A stretch of 41,666 nt of DNA from contig CADAGO010000021.1 in the NCBI GenBank assembly GCA_902787555.1, forward strand, positions 1-41,666, read 5' to 3'. The translations under genes were made by a program, and so were the position numbers. Below are positions 1 to 6,885 of this stretch, piece after piece. The DNA is from an uncultured Bacteroidales bacterium. GTDB lineage: Bacteria > Bacteroidota > Bacteroidia > Bacteroidales > Bacteroidaceae. Each line of letters begins with the position of its first letter. Position 1 is the stretch's first letter. The notes beneath the pieces were generated by a model that was given only the letters and a program-made list of their open reading frames with translations, was not told where the DNA came from and did no database searches.

Positions 1-1078
1 GGGAGAAATCTGGCAGAATGCCTTCACAGGGTGCACAGGCTTGAAGGACATCTACAGCTATTCCGACATACCTCCAGCTGCAGATGAGATGGCATTCGAC
101 GACAGCAGCTACGATGCCGACCTGCATGTGCCGGCTGCTTCATTGGAAGCGTATCAGTCAACCGCTCCTTGGTGCTATTTCAAACGCATTATTCCACACG
201 AGGAATCAACCTACGGCGGCATCATCTGCCAGTATGAATACAATACCACCGACATGACGGCGACGCTGGTTAAGGTCACCGTCTCAAATAATACACACGA
301 AGGCAAGCTGGTGATACCAGCAGAACTTGAAGCAGACGGAAAGATATATAAGGTGACATCGATCGCCCAAAATGCTTTGTTGGTTGTCTCGGAAAATTTT
401 AAAGGCTTTACTTCCATCGAGATACCAAATACTGTCCGCTCGATAGGTCCCAATACCATCTTTATTACAGAACCACTTAAAACCATCAGGATTATGGGTG
501 ATATGGAAGAAATACGTGAACAGGCATTTAAAGGTGGCATTTATGCTGTAGGCGGCCATCTCTTAATCTGTTCGCTGAATGATTTCTACTGCTATTCATC
601 GTTCGTTCCCAAACTCAGTCCGCTTGCTTTCAATGGACAGGTCTCACGTTTCAAGTCCGATGACGACATAGCTGTGGTTGATTATTATGGGGCCCCATAC
701 TATTTGCCGCGATATTACAAGTACAATTGGAGCGATACCGAGGGTACGCATAATGAAACCATATACCAATACTATATGATAGAACATGCCACTTTGCATG
801 TGCCAGCCGAACTGTTCGAAAGCTACAAGCAGACCTTCCCTTGGAACATGTTCGGCAACATCGTAGCACTCACGGAGGAGGAAATGGCAGATGGAATTGA
901 TGAAATCGTAAATGGTAAATGGACAAATAGTAAATCAATCTACAACCTCCAAGGTCAGCGAATTGGACCTTCTAAATCCTCCTTAAAGGAGGACTTCATG
1001 TCATCCCCCTCTAAGGGGGACAGGAGAGGGTCTAAGGGAATTTATATTGTGGATGGGAAGAAGGTTTTTGTGAGATAA
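1..1078 (+). CDS. BspA-like leucine-rich-repeat surface protein, 5' truncated by the window edge
   Basis: The reading frame is already open at base 2 (GEIWQNAFTGCTGLKDIYSY...), so this is the C-terminal ~358 residues of a longer secreted protein. Phrases such as FTGCTGLKDIY, VTSIAQNALL, FTSIEIPNTVRSIG and IREQAFKGG are typical of the LRR_5/BspA family, and two LHVPA..LE.Y..T.PW segments are the usual ends of LRR blocks. The extreme C-terminus (YNLQGQRI ... KGIYIVDGKKVFVR) is the short tail found on many Prevotella secreted proteins. Such proteins are usually surface adhesins or binding proteins; the ligand cannot be read from sequence. The tail is split by about 20 unusual residues (GPSKSSLKEDFMSSPSKGDR...) encoded by an intergenic-type repeat, described separately. 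Signal peptide and promoter lie outside the window. Confidence 0.85.
   Translation, partial: GEIWQNAFTGCTGLKDIYSYSDIPPAADEMAFDDSSYDADLHVPAASLEAYQSTAPWCYFKRIIPHEESTYGGIICQYEYNTTDMTATLVKVTVSNNTHEGKLVIPAELEADGKIYKVTSIAQNALLVVSENFKGFTSIEIPNTVRSIGPNTIFITEPLKTIRIMGDMEEIREQAFKGGIYAVGGHLLICSLNDFYCYSSFVPKLSPLAFNGQVSRFKSDDDIAVVDYYGAPYYLPRYYKYNWSDTEGTHNETIYQYYMIEHATLHVPAELFESYKQTFPWNMFGNIVALTEEEMADGIDEIVNGKWTNSKSIYNLQGQRIGPSKSSLKEDFMSSPSKGDRRGSKGIYIVDGKKVFVR
977..1036 (+). repeat. CT/GA-rich inverted-repeat element inside the LRR coding sequence
   Basis: Two hairpin motifs lie in tandem: TCCTCCTT-A-AAGGAGGA (977-993) and TCCCCCT-CTA-AGGGGGA (1004-1020), followed by GGAGAGGGTCT. Read on the minus strand, this gives AGACCCTCTCC then TCCCCCTTAGAGGGGGA, the same order of blocks as the intergenic copies at 4287-4320 and 13770-13803. 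Here it is translated in frame between NLQGQRI and KGIYIVDGKK. Confidence 0.75.
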
Positions 1079-1080
1079 AG

Positions 1081-1110
1081 CCCCTCCTCTTAACCCCCCG
1101 AGGGGGGAGG
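1081..1110. repeat. CT/GA-rich inverted repeat downstream of the LRR gene
   Basis: CCCCCC (1094-1099), GA, GGGGGG (1102-1107), with outer CCTCC/GGAGG. It starts two bases after the LRR stop codon and could act as a transcript-end hairpin, though no T-run follows. It belongs to the dispersed family also seen at 3707, 4287, 8970, 12507 and 13770. Confidence 0.6.
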
Positions 1111-1141
1111 TAAAGGTTTTGGTTATAGGTTATTGAATTTC

Positions 1142-1169
1142 GTTTACTGTTTACAGTTTACCGTTTATT
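1142..1169. repeat. Heptanucleotide tandem array, 4 units (GTTTACN)
   Basis: Four contiguous 7-bp units: GTTTACT, GTTTACA, GTTTACC, GTTTATT. The array lies between the LRR gene and the rhuM promoter. It is one of several period-7 arrays in this window whose unit sequences differ. Confidence 0.8.
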
Positions 1170-1198
1170 GTGTATAGAAGAGTTTTTTTGATGAATAG

Positions 1199-1230
1199 TT
1201 TGGTGGATTCATGAAAATGTTGTAATTTTG
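1199..1230 (+). promoter_or_regulatory. Bacteroidetes-type promoter for the RhuM-family gene
   Basis: TTTG at 1199-1202 and TAATTTTG at 1223-1230 (consensus TAnnTTTG), separated by 20 bp, close to the usual -33/-7 spacing. The rhuM ATG is 26 bp beyond the -7 box. Confidence 0.7.
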
Positions 1231-1256
1231 CAGAGGAAATCATATCCTAAAGATAT

Positions 1257-2252
1257 ATGACGAAAGAAACGGATCATAATATTAGCGAAATAGTCATCTA
1301 CCAATCGGACGATGGGAAAGTGCAATTAGATGTACGCCTGGAGGACAAGACAGTGTGGCTGACCATAGATCAGATGGCAGAATTGTTTGGTAAGGCCCGC
1401 TCTACTGTCAACGAACATATTCTTAATGCATTTGCTGAAGGAGAGATAGAAGAGGCTAAGACAATGAGAAAAATCGGAAATCCCGATTTTTCTGCCAAGC
1501 CCACCAATTATTACAACCTTGATGTTATCATTAGTGTGGGCTATCGTGTGAAGTCGAAGCAAGGTACACGTTTTCGTCAGTGGGCTACAGAACGTCTCGC
1601 CGAATATATCGTGAAGGGCTTTACGATGGACGATGAAAGATTGAAGAATCTGGGTGGAGGCAACTACTGGAAAGAGTTGTTAGATAGAATCCGAGACATC
1701 CGTTCGTCGGAAAAGGTGATGTACCGTCAGGTACTCGATCTCTATGCCACTAGTGTGGACTACGACCCAAGAACGGATGCATCAAAACTATTCTTCAAGA
1801 TGGTTCAGAACAAGTTGCATTATGCAGCACATGGACATACTGCTGCTGAGGTGATTTATGACAGAGCGAATGCAGACCAACCTTTCATGGGACTGACATC
1901 ATTCAAAGGAGAATTGCCAGGAATCAATGACATCAAGATTGCTAAAAACTACCTGACAGCCGATGAATTGAAAATCCTGAATAATCTCGTTTCTGGATAC
2001 TTCGATTTTGCCGAAATGCAGGCACTGCGTCATCGTCCGATGTACATGGAGGACTACGTGCGACAATTAGATAGTATTCTTTCTGCAAACGGTGAAGAAC
2101 TGCTAATCGGTGCAGGCTCGGTTACGCATGAGAAGGCAATTGAGAAAGCTCTTACTGAGTATCGTAAGTATCAGGTAAAGACGCTCTCGCCAGTAGAACA
2201 AGCCTATATTGAATCTATCAAGATGATAGAGAATAAAGCTAAAGCAAAGTAG
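1257..2252 (+). CDS. rhuM: RhuM-family protein (virulence RhuM family)
   Basis: A 331-residue protein at the full length of the RhuM family. An N-terminal helix-turn-helix-like segment (VWLTIDQMAELFGKARSTVN, about 33-52) is followed by the family signature YYNLDVIISVGYRVKS (85-100) and GTRFRQWATERL (103-114). The C-terminal half has KLHYAAHGHTAAEVIYDRA, typical of this family. RhuM was named from a Salmonella pathogenicity island; homologs are scattered on islands and near restriction systems, and the biochemical role is unknown. The start is the ATG at 1257, 26 bp after a good TAnnTTTG box, so the gene is probably transcribed on its own. It sits between two copies of a surface-protein C-terminal tail (946-1078 and 2446-2528), in a region with broken genes, which fits an acquired accessory gene. 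The gene itself looks intact. Confidence 0.85.
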   Translation: MTKETDHNISEIVIYQSDDGKVQLDVRLEDKTVWLTIDQMAELFGKARSTVNEHILNAFAEGEIEEAKTMRKIGNPDFSAKPTNYYNLDVIISVGYRVKSKQGTRFRQWATERLAEYIVKGFTMDDERLKNLGGGNYWKELLDRIRDIRSSEKVMYRQVLDLYATSVDYDPRTDASKLFFKMVQNKLHYAAHGHTAAEVIYDRANADQPFMGLTSFKGELPGINDIKIAKNYLTADELKILNNLVSGYFDFAEMQALRHRPMYMEDYVRQLDSILSANGEELLIGAGSVTHEKAIEKALTEYRKYQVKTLSPVEQAYIESIKMIENKAKAK

Positions 2253-2294
2253 AAAACAGCTCTGCAAGTATCCACATCGGATTGTCGTAATGAT

Positions 2295-2528
2295 ATGAAC
2301 AAAAGCAATGTTTATGTTGGATCTTTACGTGCTTTTATTCAAGTTAGAATATGGAACCATGGAGAAAAGATGCCATTCGTGATTCATACCAATTCTTCAT
2401 CAATATCGACAGCGTTAGCTCCATTGTCAGAGAACCAAAGGAATAACTTCAACCTACAGGGTCAGCGCATCAATGGGTTGCTGAAAGGACTGAATATCGT
2501 GGATGGGAAGAAAGTTGTCGTCAAATGA
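2295..2528 (+). pseudogene. Remnant of a secreted protein: C-terminal tail only
   Basis: The last ~26 residues (FNLQGQRINGLLKGLNIVDG, then KKVVVK) match the C-terminal tail of the LRR protein at 1-1078. The preceding ~50 residues show no recognisable LRR, signal peptide or domain. The simplest reading is the 3' stub of a second secreted/LRR-type gene whose body was lost. It also shows what the tail looks like without the 20-residue insertion present in the upstream gene. It could be a small expressed protein, but it has no signal sequence or clear promoter. Confidence 0.6.
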
Positions 2529-2530
2529 CA

Positions 2531-2594
2531 ATGTAAAAATTATAAAATGTAAAAATGTAAAAATGAAAGAATGTAAAAATGTAAAAATGAAAGG
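2531..2594. repeat. 8-bp tandem array (ATGTAAAA), 8 units
   Basis: Eight contiguous 8-bp units beginning three bases after the remnant's stop codon: ATGTAAAA, ATTATAAA, ATGTAAAA x2, ATGAAAGA, ATGTAAAA x2, ATGAAAGG. A shorter related stretch recurs at about 2618-2640. Confidence 0.8.
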
Positions 2595-2655
2595 TTAATG
2601 GTTATAGGTCAAGGACAATGTAAAAATTATAAAATGAAAGTTTTTCGGAGGAGGA

Positions 2656-2710
2656 AGATAATAAGGAGATAATAAGGAGATAATAAGGAGATAATAAGGA
2701 GATAATAAGG
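2656..2710. repeat. 11-bp tandem array (AGATAATAAGG), 5 exact units
   Basis: Five identical 11-bp units followed by a partial AGATAAGGG. Eleven bases is near one DNA helical turn. The array lies in gene-free DNA between the secreted-protein remnant and the broken ATPase gene. A second, unrelated 11-bp array is at 13335-13411. Confidence 0.9.
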
Positions 2711-2982
2711 AGATAAGGGAAAGATAACGGGGGGGATTTGCTTAAATTACGCACGAAACGATGATTTTATGCCCCCATTTCGAGAAAAAGTAGTATCTTA
2801 AATACAGTCTTATTGATTTCTCCAGTTATGTACATCTCGGTAAAATATAACATTCAACTGAACATAAAATGACATACCGAAGTTGAATTTCGTTAATAAA
2901 TCAGCGGAATTTAAGTATTTCATTAACTTTCCGCTTGTTTTCTCCCGAAAAAGTATTATCTTTTTGGCGTGAATAAAAATTA
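2711..2982. other. Gene-free stretch upstream of the ATPase pseudogene
   Basis: No coding signal was found. Two similar blocks occur about 165 bp apart: GAGAAAAAGTAGTATCTT near 2782 and CCGAAAAAGTATTATCTT near 2946. The second lies just ahead of the ATPase pseudogene start and ends in a TATCTTTTTG string, an imperfect TAnnTTTG box. The first may be a decayed duplicate of the same promoter. Confidence 0.4.
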
Positions 2983-3398
2983 ATGGATGCCATGCTAATA
3001 GGTCGAGAAAAAGAAAAACAAGTATTACAGAATGCTCTCTACGAAGAGTACTCGCAATTCGTTGCCGTATATGGAAGGCGTCGTGTCGGTAAGACTTTTC
3101 TTATCAGAGAAACCTTTGAGAATCGATTCGTTTCCAATTTACCGGTGCTGCAAATTTGACTGCAAGAAAGCAGTTGGTGCGTTTCCGTCGTGCGCTCAAA
3201 GAACATGGGCAGAAAGATACTCCGGAACTAACCAATTGGGGCGATGCACTTGCCCGCAAACGAAATGTGTTCCAGAATGTAACTGGCACAAAGAAAGCCA
3301 TTCATTCCATCATGGTCACCACTGATGGCCTAACTCGGAATGAATACTGGGGAGACATTCAGGCAGAAATACAACTAGACGATTTATACGAACTATAA
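2983..3398 (+). pseudogene. Broken AAA-type ATPase gene (frameshift plus internal deletion)
   Basis: Frame 1 begins at ATG 2983 (MDAMLIGREKEKQVLQNALY) and contains the P-loop VYGRRRVGKTFLIRETF before a stop at 3157-3159. Near 3140 the homologous reading moves to the +1 frame (FTGAANLTARKQLVRFRRAL). That frame jumps within a few dozen residues from an N-terminal segment (LTNWGDALARKR) to a typical C-terminal end (GLTRNEYWGDIQAEIQLDDL). Intact members of this ATP-binding family, common and mobile-like in Bacteroidales, are roughly 450-500 residues, so about 300 residues are missing. The gene cannot make a working ATPase. The family assignment is from recall of this group's N- and C-terminal motifs. 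Confidence 0.75.
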
Positions 3399-3441
3399 AA
3401 AACGATTGATTTGCTATATTCGAGAGGTTCGCATCTCTTGT

Positions 3442-3675
3442 TTAATAGCTCAGGGTCTTACCCTCGTTCCACTGCGGCAACAGCAGTCCGTGTACGTCGG
3501 TACAGTGTTCATAGATCCATTGGCGGCGTTCGGCCGTGATGGTGTTCCACCACTGTGAACAGGCGGGGTAGTGTACTTCGGCATTCTCGTCGCCGTCCTT
3601 ACGTGCTGCTTTCGTAGCGATGCGCTCTTTTTGTGTGATGGTGAGCGATGACCACCATTTGTTCAAGTCTTCCAT
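3442..3675 (-). CDS. Small conserved protein of unknown function (77 aa)
   Basis: MEDLNKWWSSLTITQKERIA... is rich in Trp and charged residues and has no signal peptide, membrane segment or recognised domain. The two WW pairs (positions 7-8 and 42-43, each followed by ..LT or .TIT) suggest two similar halves: NKWWSSLTITQKERIATKAA and SQWWNTITAERRQWIYEHC. It follows the nitroreductase gene on the same strand by 61 bp, with a CT/GA-rich repeat between them, so co-transcription is possible. Codon use is ordinary, and I believe it is real, but no function is assigned. Confidence 0.6.
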   Translation of the reverse strand: MEDLNKWWSSLTITQKERIATKAARKDGDENAEVHYPACSQWWNTITAERRQWIYEHCTDVHGLLLPQWNEGKTLSY

Positions 3676-3706
3676 ATTCTAATTATTTAGACCACTTCTG
3701 TCTTTC

Positions 3707-3736
3707 AGACATCTCCCCCCTCTATGGGGAGGGTCT
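3707..3736. repeat. CT/GA-rich inverted-repeat element
   Basis: AGAC, then CTCCCC (3713-3718), then GGGGAG (3726-3731), then GTCT. The core CCCCTCTATGGGGAGG is identical to the copy at 13785-13800. It lies between the nitroreductase and the small downstream gene and touches the nitroreductase stop. Confidence 0.7.
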
Positions 3737-4234
3737 TTACATCACTATTGCATCTATATTCTTTCTTACTTTCTCCTTTGGTTCGTCGGCCGCATAGCCG
3801 ATAGGAATGAGCACTGCTACTTCTTCGTTCGCAGGAATATCGAACAGACGGCTGCATAGCTCCACGTCGAAATTGCATACCCAACAGGTTCCGAGACCCT
3901 GCTCGGCAGCAGCGAGGCATAGGTGTTCCACCGCGATGGCAACGTCGATATTACCGTGGTGCTTTCCGTCGGAACGGACCCACTCCTCATTGTGCAGCAC
4001 CGAAGCTATGATGTAGGTAGGAGCGGTAGCAAACCACTCTCGGTTGTAACACTGACAGAGTCGTTGGCGGTCGGCATCGCTTTCCACCACCCGAAACCGC
4101 CATGGTTGACGGTTGACTGCTGATGGTGACATGCGGACACATTCCATCACATACTCTATCTTTTCTTTCTCTACAGCCCGCTCCTGATAGCTGCGGCAGC
4201 TGTAGCGTTGTTTCGTTAAATCTAAAAATCTCAT
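3737..4234 (-). CDS. Nitroreductase-family FMN oxidoreductase
   Basis: 165 residues, at the short end for the nitroreductase fold. RYSCRSY at 10-16 is the usual FMN-phosphate-binding start (R..R.Y). SPSAVNRQPWRF (36-47) is the substrate/FMN loop, and AAEQGLGTCWVCNF (109-122) with the IPIGYAADEP segment near the end completes the FMN site. Members reduce nitro compounds, quinones or related substrates with NAD(P)H as homodimers in the cytoplasm; the physiological substrate cannot be inferred. The ATG at 4234 gives the family-typical start MRFLDL. The flanks are CT/GA repeat elements, and no clear promoter was seen. Confidence 0.85.
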   Translation of the reverse strand: MRFLDLTKQRYSCRSYQERAVEKEKIEYVMECVRMSPSAVNRQPWRFRVVESDADRQRLCQCYNREWFATAPTYIIASVLHNEEWVRSDGKHHGNIDVAIAVEHLCLAAAEQGLGTCWVCNFDVELCSRLFDIPANEEVAVLIPIGYAADEPKEKVRKNIDAIVM

Positions 4235-4286
4235 AAGCTATTATTAAGACCCCACTACCACGAGCGTTAACGTCCTTTGGTAACAA

Positions 4287-4320
4287 CTCTCCCCATAAAG
4301 GGGGAGCGGGGAGGGGGTCT
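4287..4320. repeat. CT/GA-rich inverted-repeat element
   Basis: CTCCCC (4289-4294), ATAAAG, GGGGAG (4301-4306), then CGGGGAGGGGGTCTG. The minus strand reads CAGACCCCCTCCCCG followed by CTCCCCCTTTATGGGGAG, aligning with the plus-strand copy at 13770-13803. It lies between the GH43 stop and the nitroreductase start. Confidence 0.7.
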
Positions 4321-4323
4321 GTC

Positions 4324-5688
4324 TTATTTATACACTTTCCATTCCCATATACCCTTGATGCCTTCGTTGATGCTCACGCGCAGATAGCGGTAACGCTTGC
4401 TGATGTTATCGACGTGTGGCGAACATTTCTCTAATCCGTGCACAGCGATGCGCTCCCATTTCAGTCCGTCGCGCGACCCCTCAAGTTGGTATGCATGCCC
4501 TGCAGTCGGACGTACGAATGCAATCTCGCTACGCCCAATTTTCACTGCCTTACCCAGGTCGATCATCATCGTCGCACCGTTATCTGAATCGGCTGCCATC
4601 CATCGTGAACCATTCTGATTATCTATAGCAAACTCCGGGACAAACTGCTCTGTACGCTGGCAACGCTGGTCCTTATTCGGACGAATCCTTCTATCGGGCA
4701 TTTCCGATGATGCCGATACTGACTCCACCTGCAGCTGACCGGGCTTCGCATTCTTATGCAGATAGCCCACGCCGTTGAGGTCGACTTTTACCTGACGGAT
4801 GGTTCCATCGTCGTTGAATTCCATACGGTTGACATACGTCTGCCGGTTTGTCCCACCGCGCCCGTACTCAAGAAAAGCCAGGTAGAAATCATCGGTACCG
4901 TTGACGTTAAACACGCATCCGTGACCCGGACCGAACACACCAGTCTCGATGTTGGTGGTACACACCAGGTCTTTCTCGGGTGTAATCCAAGGTCCCAATG
5001 GTGACGTGCGGCTCATCTGATAGTAGTATTCGTAGCTTTCGCTTCCTCCGATGGTGTAGAGATAATAGTACATGCCTTTCCGCTTGAATATGATCGGTCC
5101 TTCCGAGTATTCCGTGCGCCGTGTGCGGATAGTCTGGTACATCGTGTCGATAGTTGCCATGTCGGGTTTCAGGCGAACTACATTACGACTCCCCCAAAAC
5201 GCGTAGGGTGTACCATCGTCGTCAATGAGGATTTCGGTGTCGATAGCGTGCACGTTGTCACGCTCCCACAGACGATTTTCCACCGTAAAAGCATCGCCTT
5301 TCATCAGATGGAAAGGACCGTCGGGTGAGTCAGCAACTGCCGGGTACATGTAGCCGTTGACGGTGGGGTAGATGTACCACTTACCACGGAATGAGACAGC
5401 CTTGCTCGGTGCCCAGTATTTTTCAGTGTATGCCTGTGGGAAATAGGTACCCTCGAAACTCCAGTTGACGAAGTCGCGCGACTTCCAAACTACGGGCGGA
5501 CCCGATGTCTCAAGTCCGCGTCCATATCCGTCGGTCGTCGCATAGCAGTAGAATGTCCCGTCGATTTCTACGATACTCGCATCCGCAATCATGTCGGGTA
5601 CGAGTGCATTGCCAAACGGATTCGTCTGCGCCATAGTGCTAAGTCCATGCAGGCAATATAAGGCAAGTAATAGTTTTTTTAGGTTCAT
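4324..5688 (-). CDS. Secreted glycoside hydrolase family 43 protein with C-terminal F5/8 type C domain
   Basis: The start chosen is ATG 5688, which gives a good signal peptide (MNLKKLLLALYCLHGLSTMA, cleavage before QTNP); the upstream in-frame GTG would bury it. Residues ~22-310 form a five-bladed GH43 domain. The likely base is D36 (PDMIADASIV), the pKa-modulating Asp is D150 (HAIDTEIL), and the catalytic acid is E196 (YSEGPIIF); the FGPGHGC loop is also present. Residues ~345-454 are an F5/8-type carbohydrate-binding domain (EFAIDNQNGSRWMA, MMIDLGK, KRYRYLRVSI). GH43 enzymes act on arabinose- or xylose-containing glycans; the exact linkage is not readable. No SusC/SusD pair or regulator is adjacent in the window, so it is not in an obvious polysaccharide-utilisation locus. 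Confidence 0.88.
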   Translation of the reverse strand: MNLKKLLLALYCLHGLSTMAQTNPFGNALVPDMIADASIVEIDGTFYCYATTDGYGRGLETSGPPVVWKSRDFVNWSFEGTYFPQAYTEKYWAPSKAVSFRGKWYIYPTVNGYMYPAVADSPDGPFHLMKGDAFTVENRLWERDNVHAIDTEILIDDDGTPYAFWGSRNVVRLKPDMATIDTMYQTIRTRRTEYSEGPIIFKRKGMYYYLYTIGGSESYEYYYQMSRTSPLGPWITPEKDLVCTTNIETGVFGPGHGCVFNVNGTDDFYLAFLEYGRGGTNRQTYVNRMEFNDDGTIRQVKVDLNGVGYLHKNAKPGQLQVESVSASSEMPDRRIRPNKDQRCQRTEQFVPEFAIDNQNGSRWMAADSDNGATMMIDLGKAVKIGRSEIAFVRPTAGHAYQLEGSRDGLKWERIAVHGLEKCSPHVDNISKRYRYLRVSINEGIKGIWEWKVYK

Positions 5689-5770
5689 ATACGGAAAAGG
5701 GTCTCTTCTAAAAAAGAATCCCCTCACACCTTATTATATATAGGAGGAGGGGATTAAAACGTGTATGAAA

Positions 5771-6781
5771 TTATTTGTTGAGTGCGAGAGCAACGTTTAC
5801 TGCGCATGCAACGGTCGCTCCGACCATTGGGTTGTTACCCATACCCAGGAAGCCCATCATCTCAACGTGTGCAGGAACGGATGAAGAACCGGCGAACTGA
5901 GCATCTGAGTGCATACGTCCGAGGGTGTCAGTCATACCGTAGGATGCAGGACCCGCTGCCATGTTGTCGGGGTGAAGCGTACGGCCTGTACCACCGCCTG
6001 ATGCAACAGAGAAATATGGTTTGCCAGCGAGCACGCGCTCCTTCTTGTATGTACCTGCAACTGGGTGCTGGAAACGAGTTGGGTTGGTTGAGTTACCTGT
6101 GATGCTGACATCAACGTCTTCCATCCACATGATAGCAACACCTTCGCGAACATCGTCAGCGCCATAGCAGTTCACCTTAGCACGAGGACCGTCGCTGTAA
6201 GGAATGCGCTTTACAACGTCAACCTTACCAGTGTAGTAATCGAACTTAGTCTGTACGTAAGTGAATCCGTTGATACGGCTGATAATCATTGCAGCATCCT
6301 TACCGAGACCGTTGAGGATGACACGCAATGGGTTCTTGCGTACTTTGTTGGCCATCTCAGCAATCTTGATAGCGCCTTCAGCAGCTGCAAAACTCTCGTG
6401 ACCTGCAAGGAATGCGAAGCACTGAGTCTCTTCGCGCAGCAGACGTGCAGCAAGGTTACCATGTCCGAGACCTACTTTACGGTCATCAGCAACTGAGCCT
6501 GGAATGCAGAAAGCCTGCAGACCGATACCGATTGCCTCGGCTGCATCAGCAGCGTTCTTGCAACCTTTCTTGATAGCGATTGCGCAACCACAAACGTATG
6601 CCCACTTTGCATTCTCGAAGCAAATCATCTGTGTTTCTTCACATGTCTTATAGGGATCGAGACCTGCCTTCTCGCAGATTTCGTTTGCTTCTTCAATCGA
6701 AGCAATGCCGTTCTCGTTCAAAGCAGCGAGAATCTGCTTCATACGACGGTCTTGTGATTCAAATTTCACTTCTCTTATCAT
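5771..6781 (-). CDS. GGGtGRT protein (uncharacterised family)
   Basis: 336 residues. The name-giving motif GGGTGRT is at 262-268, followed by a conserved-looking tail (HPDNMAAGPASYGMTDTLGR, GNNPMVGATVACAVNVAL). Ten cysteines (36, 47, 54, 64, 66, 74, 92, 121, 205, 326) include a CGC at 64-66, suggestive of metal or Fe-S chemistry. There is no signal peptide or clear membrane span. The family is known mainly as a conserved domain of strict anaerobes with no established function. It lies 104 bp downstream of a NifU-like gene on the same strand, so the two probably act together; delivery of an Fe-S cluster to this protein is an inference. Confidence 0.8.
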   Translation of the reverse strand: MIREVKFESQDRRMKQILAALNENGIASIEEANEICEKAGLDPYKTCEETQMICFENAKWAYVCGCAIAIKKGCKNAADAAEAIGIGLQAFCIPGSVADDRKVGLGHGNLAARLLREETQCFAFLAGHESFAAAEGAIKIAEMANKVRKNPLRVILNGLGKDAAMIISRINGFTYVQTKFDYYTGKVDVVKRIPYSDGPRAKVNCYGADDVREGVAIMWMEDVDVSITGNSTNPTRFQHPVAGTYKKERVLAGKPYFSVASGGGTGRTLHPDNMAAGPASYGMTDTLGRMHSDAQFAGSSSVPAHVEMMGFLGMGNNPMVGATVACAVNVALALNK

Positions 6782-6885
6782 AGTCTTATTTACTATTTGA
6801 CGATTTAACTATTTACAATTTCTATTATTTAGTCATTCATTATTTTATGATTGGGCAATAGAAAATTGTCCAATTGTAAATGAGA

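Noticed and set aside
6788-6830. Heptad array between the NifU-like and GGGtGRT genes
   Set aside because: ATTTACT/ATTTGACG/ATTTAACT/ATTTACA units vary between 6 and 8 bp, so the period is not strict enough to include with the clear arrays.
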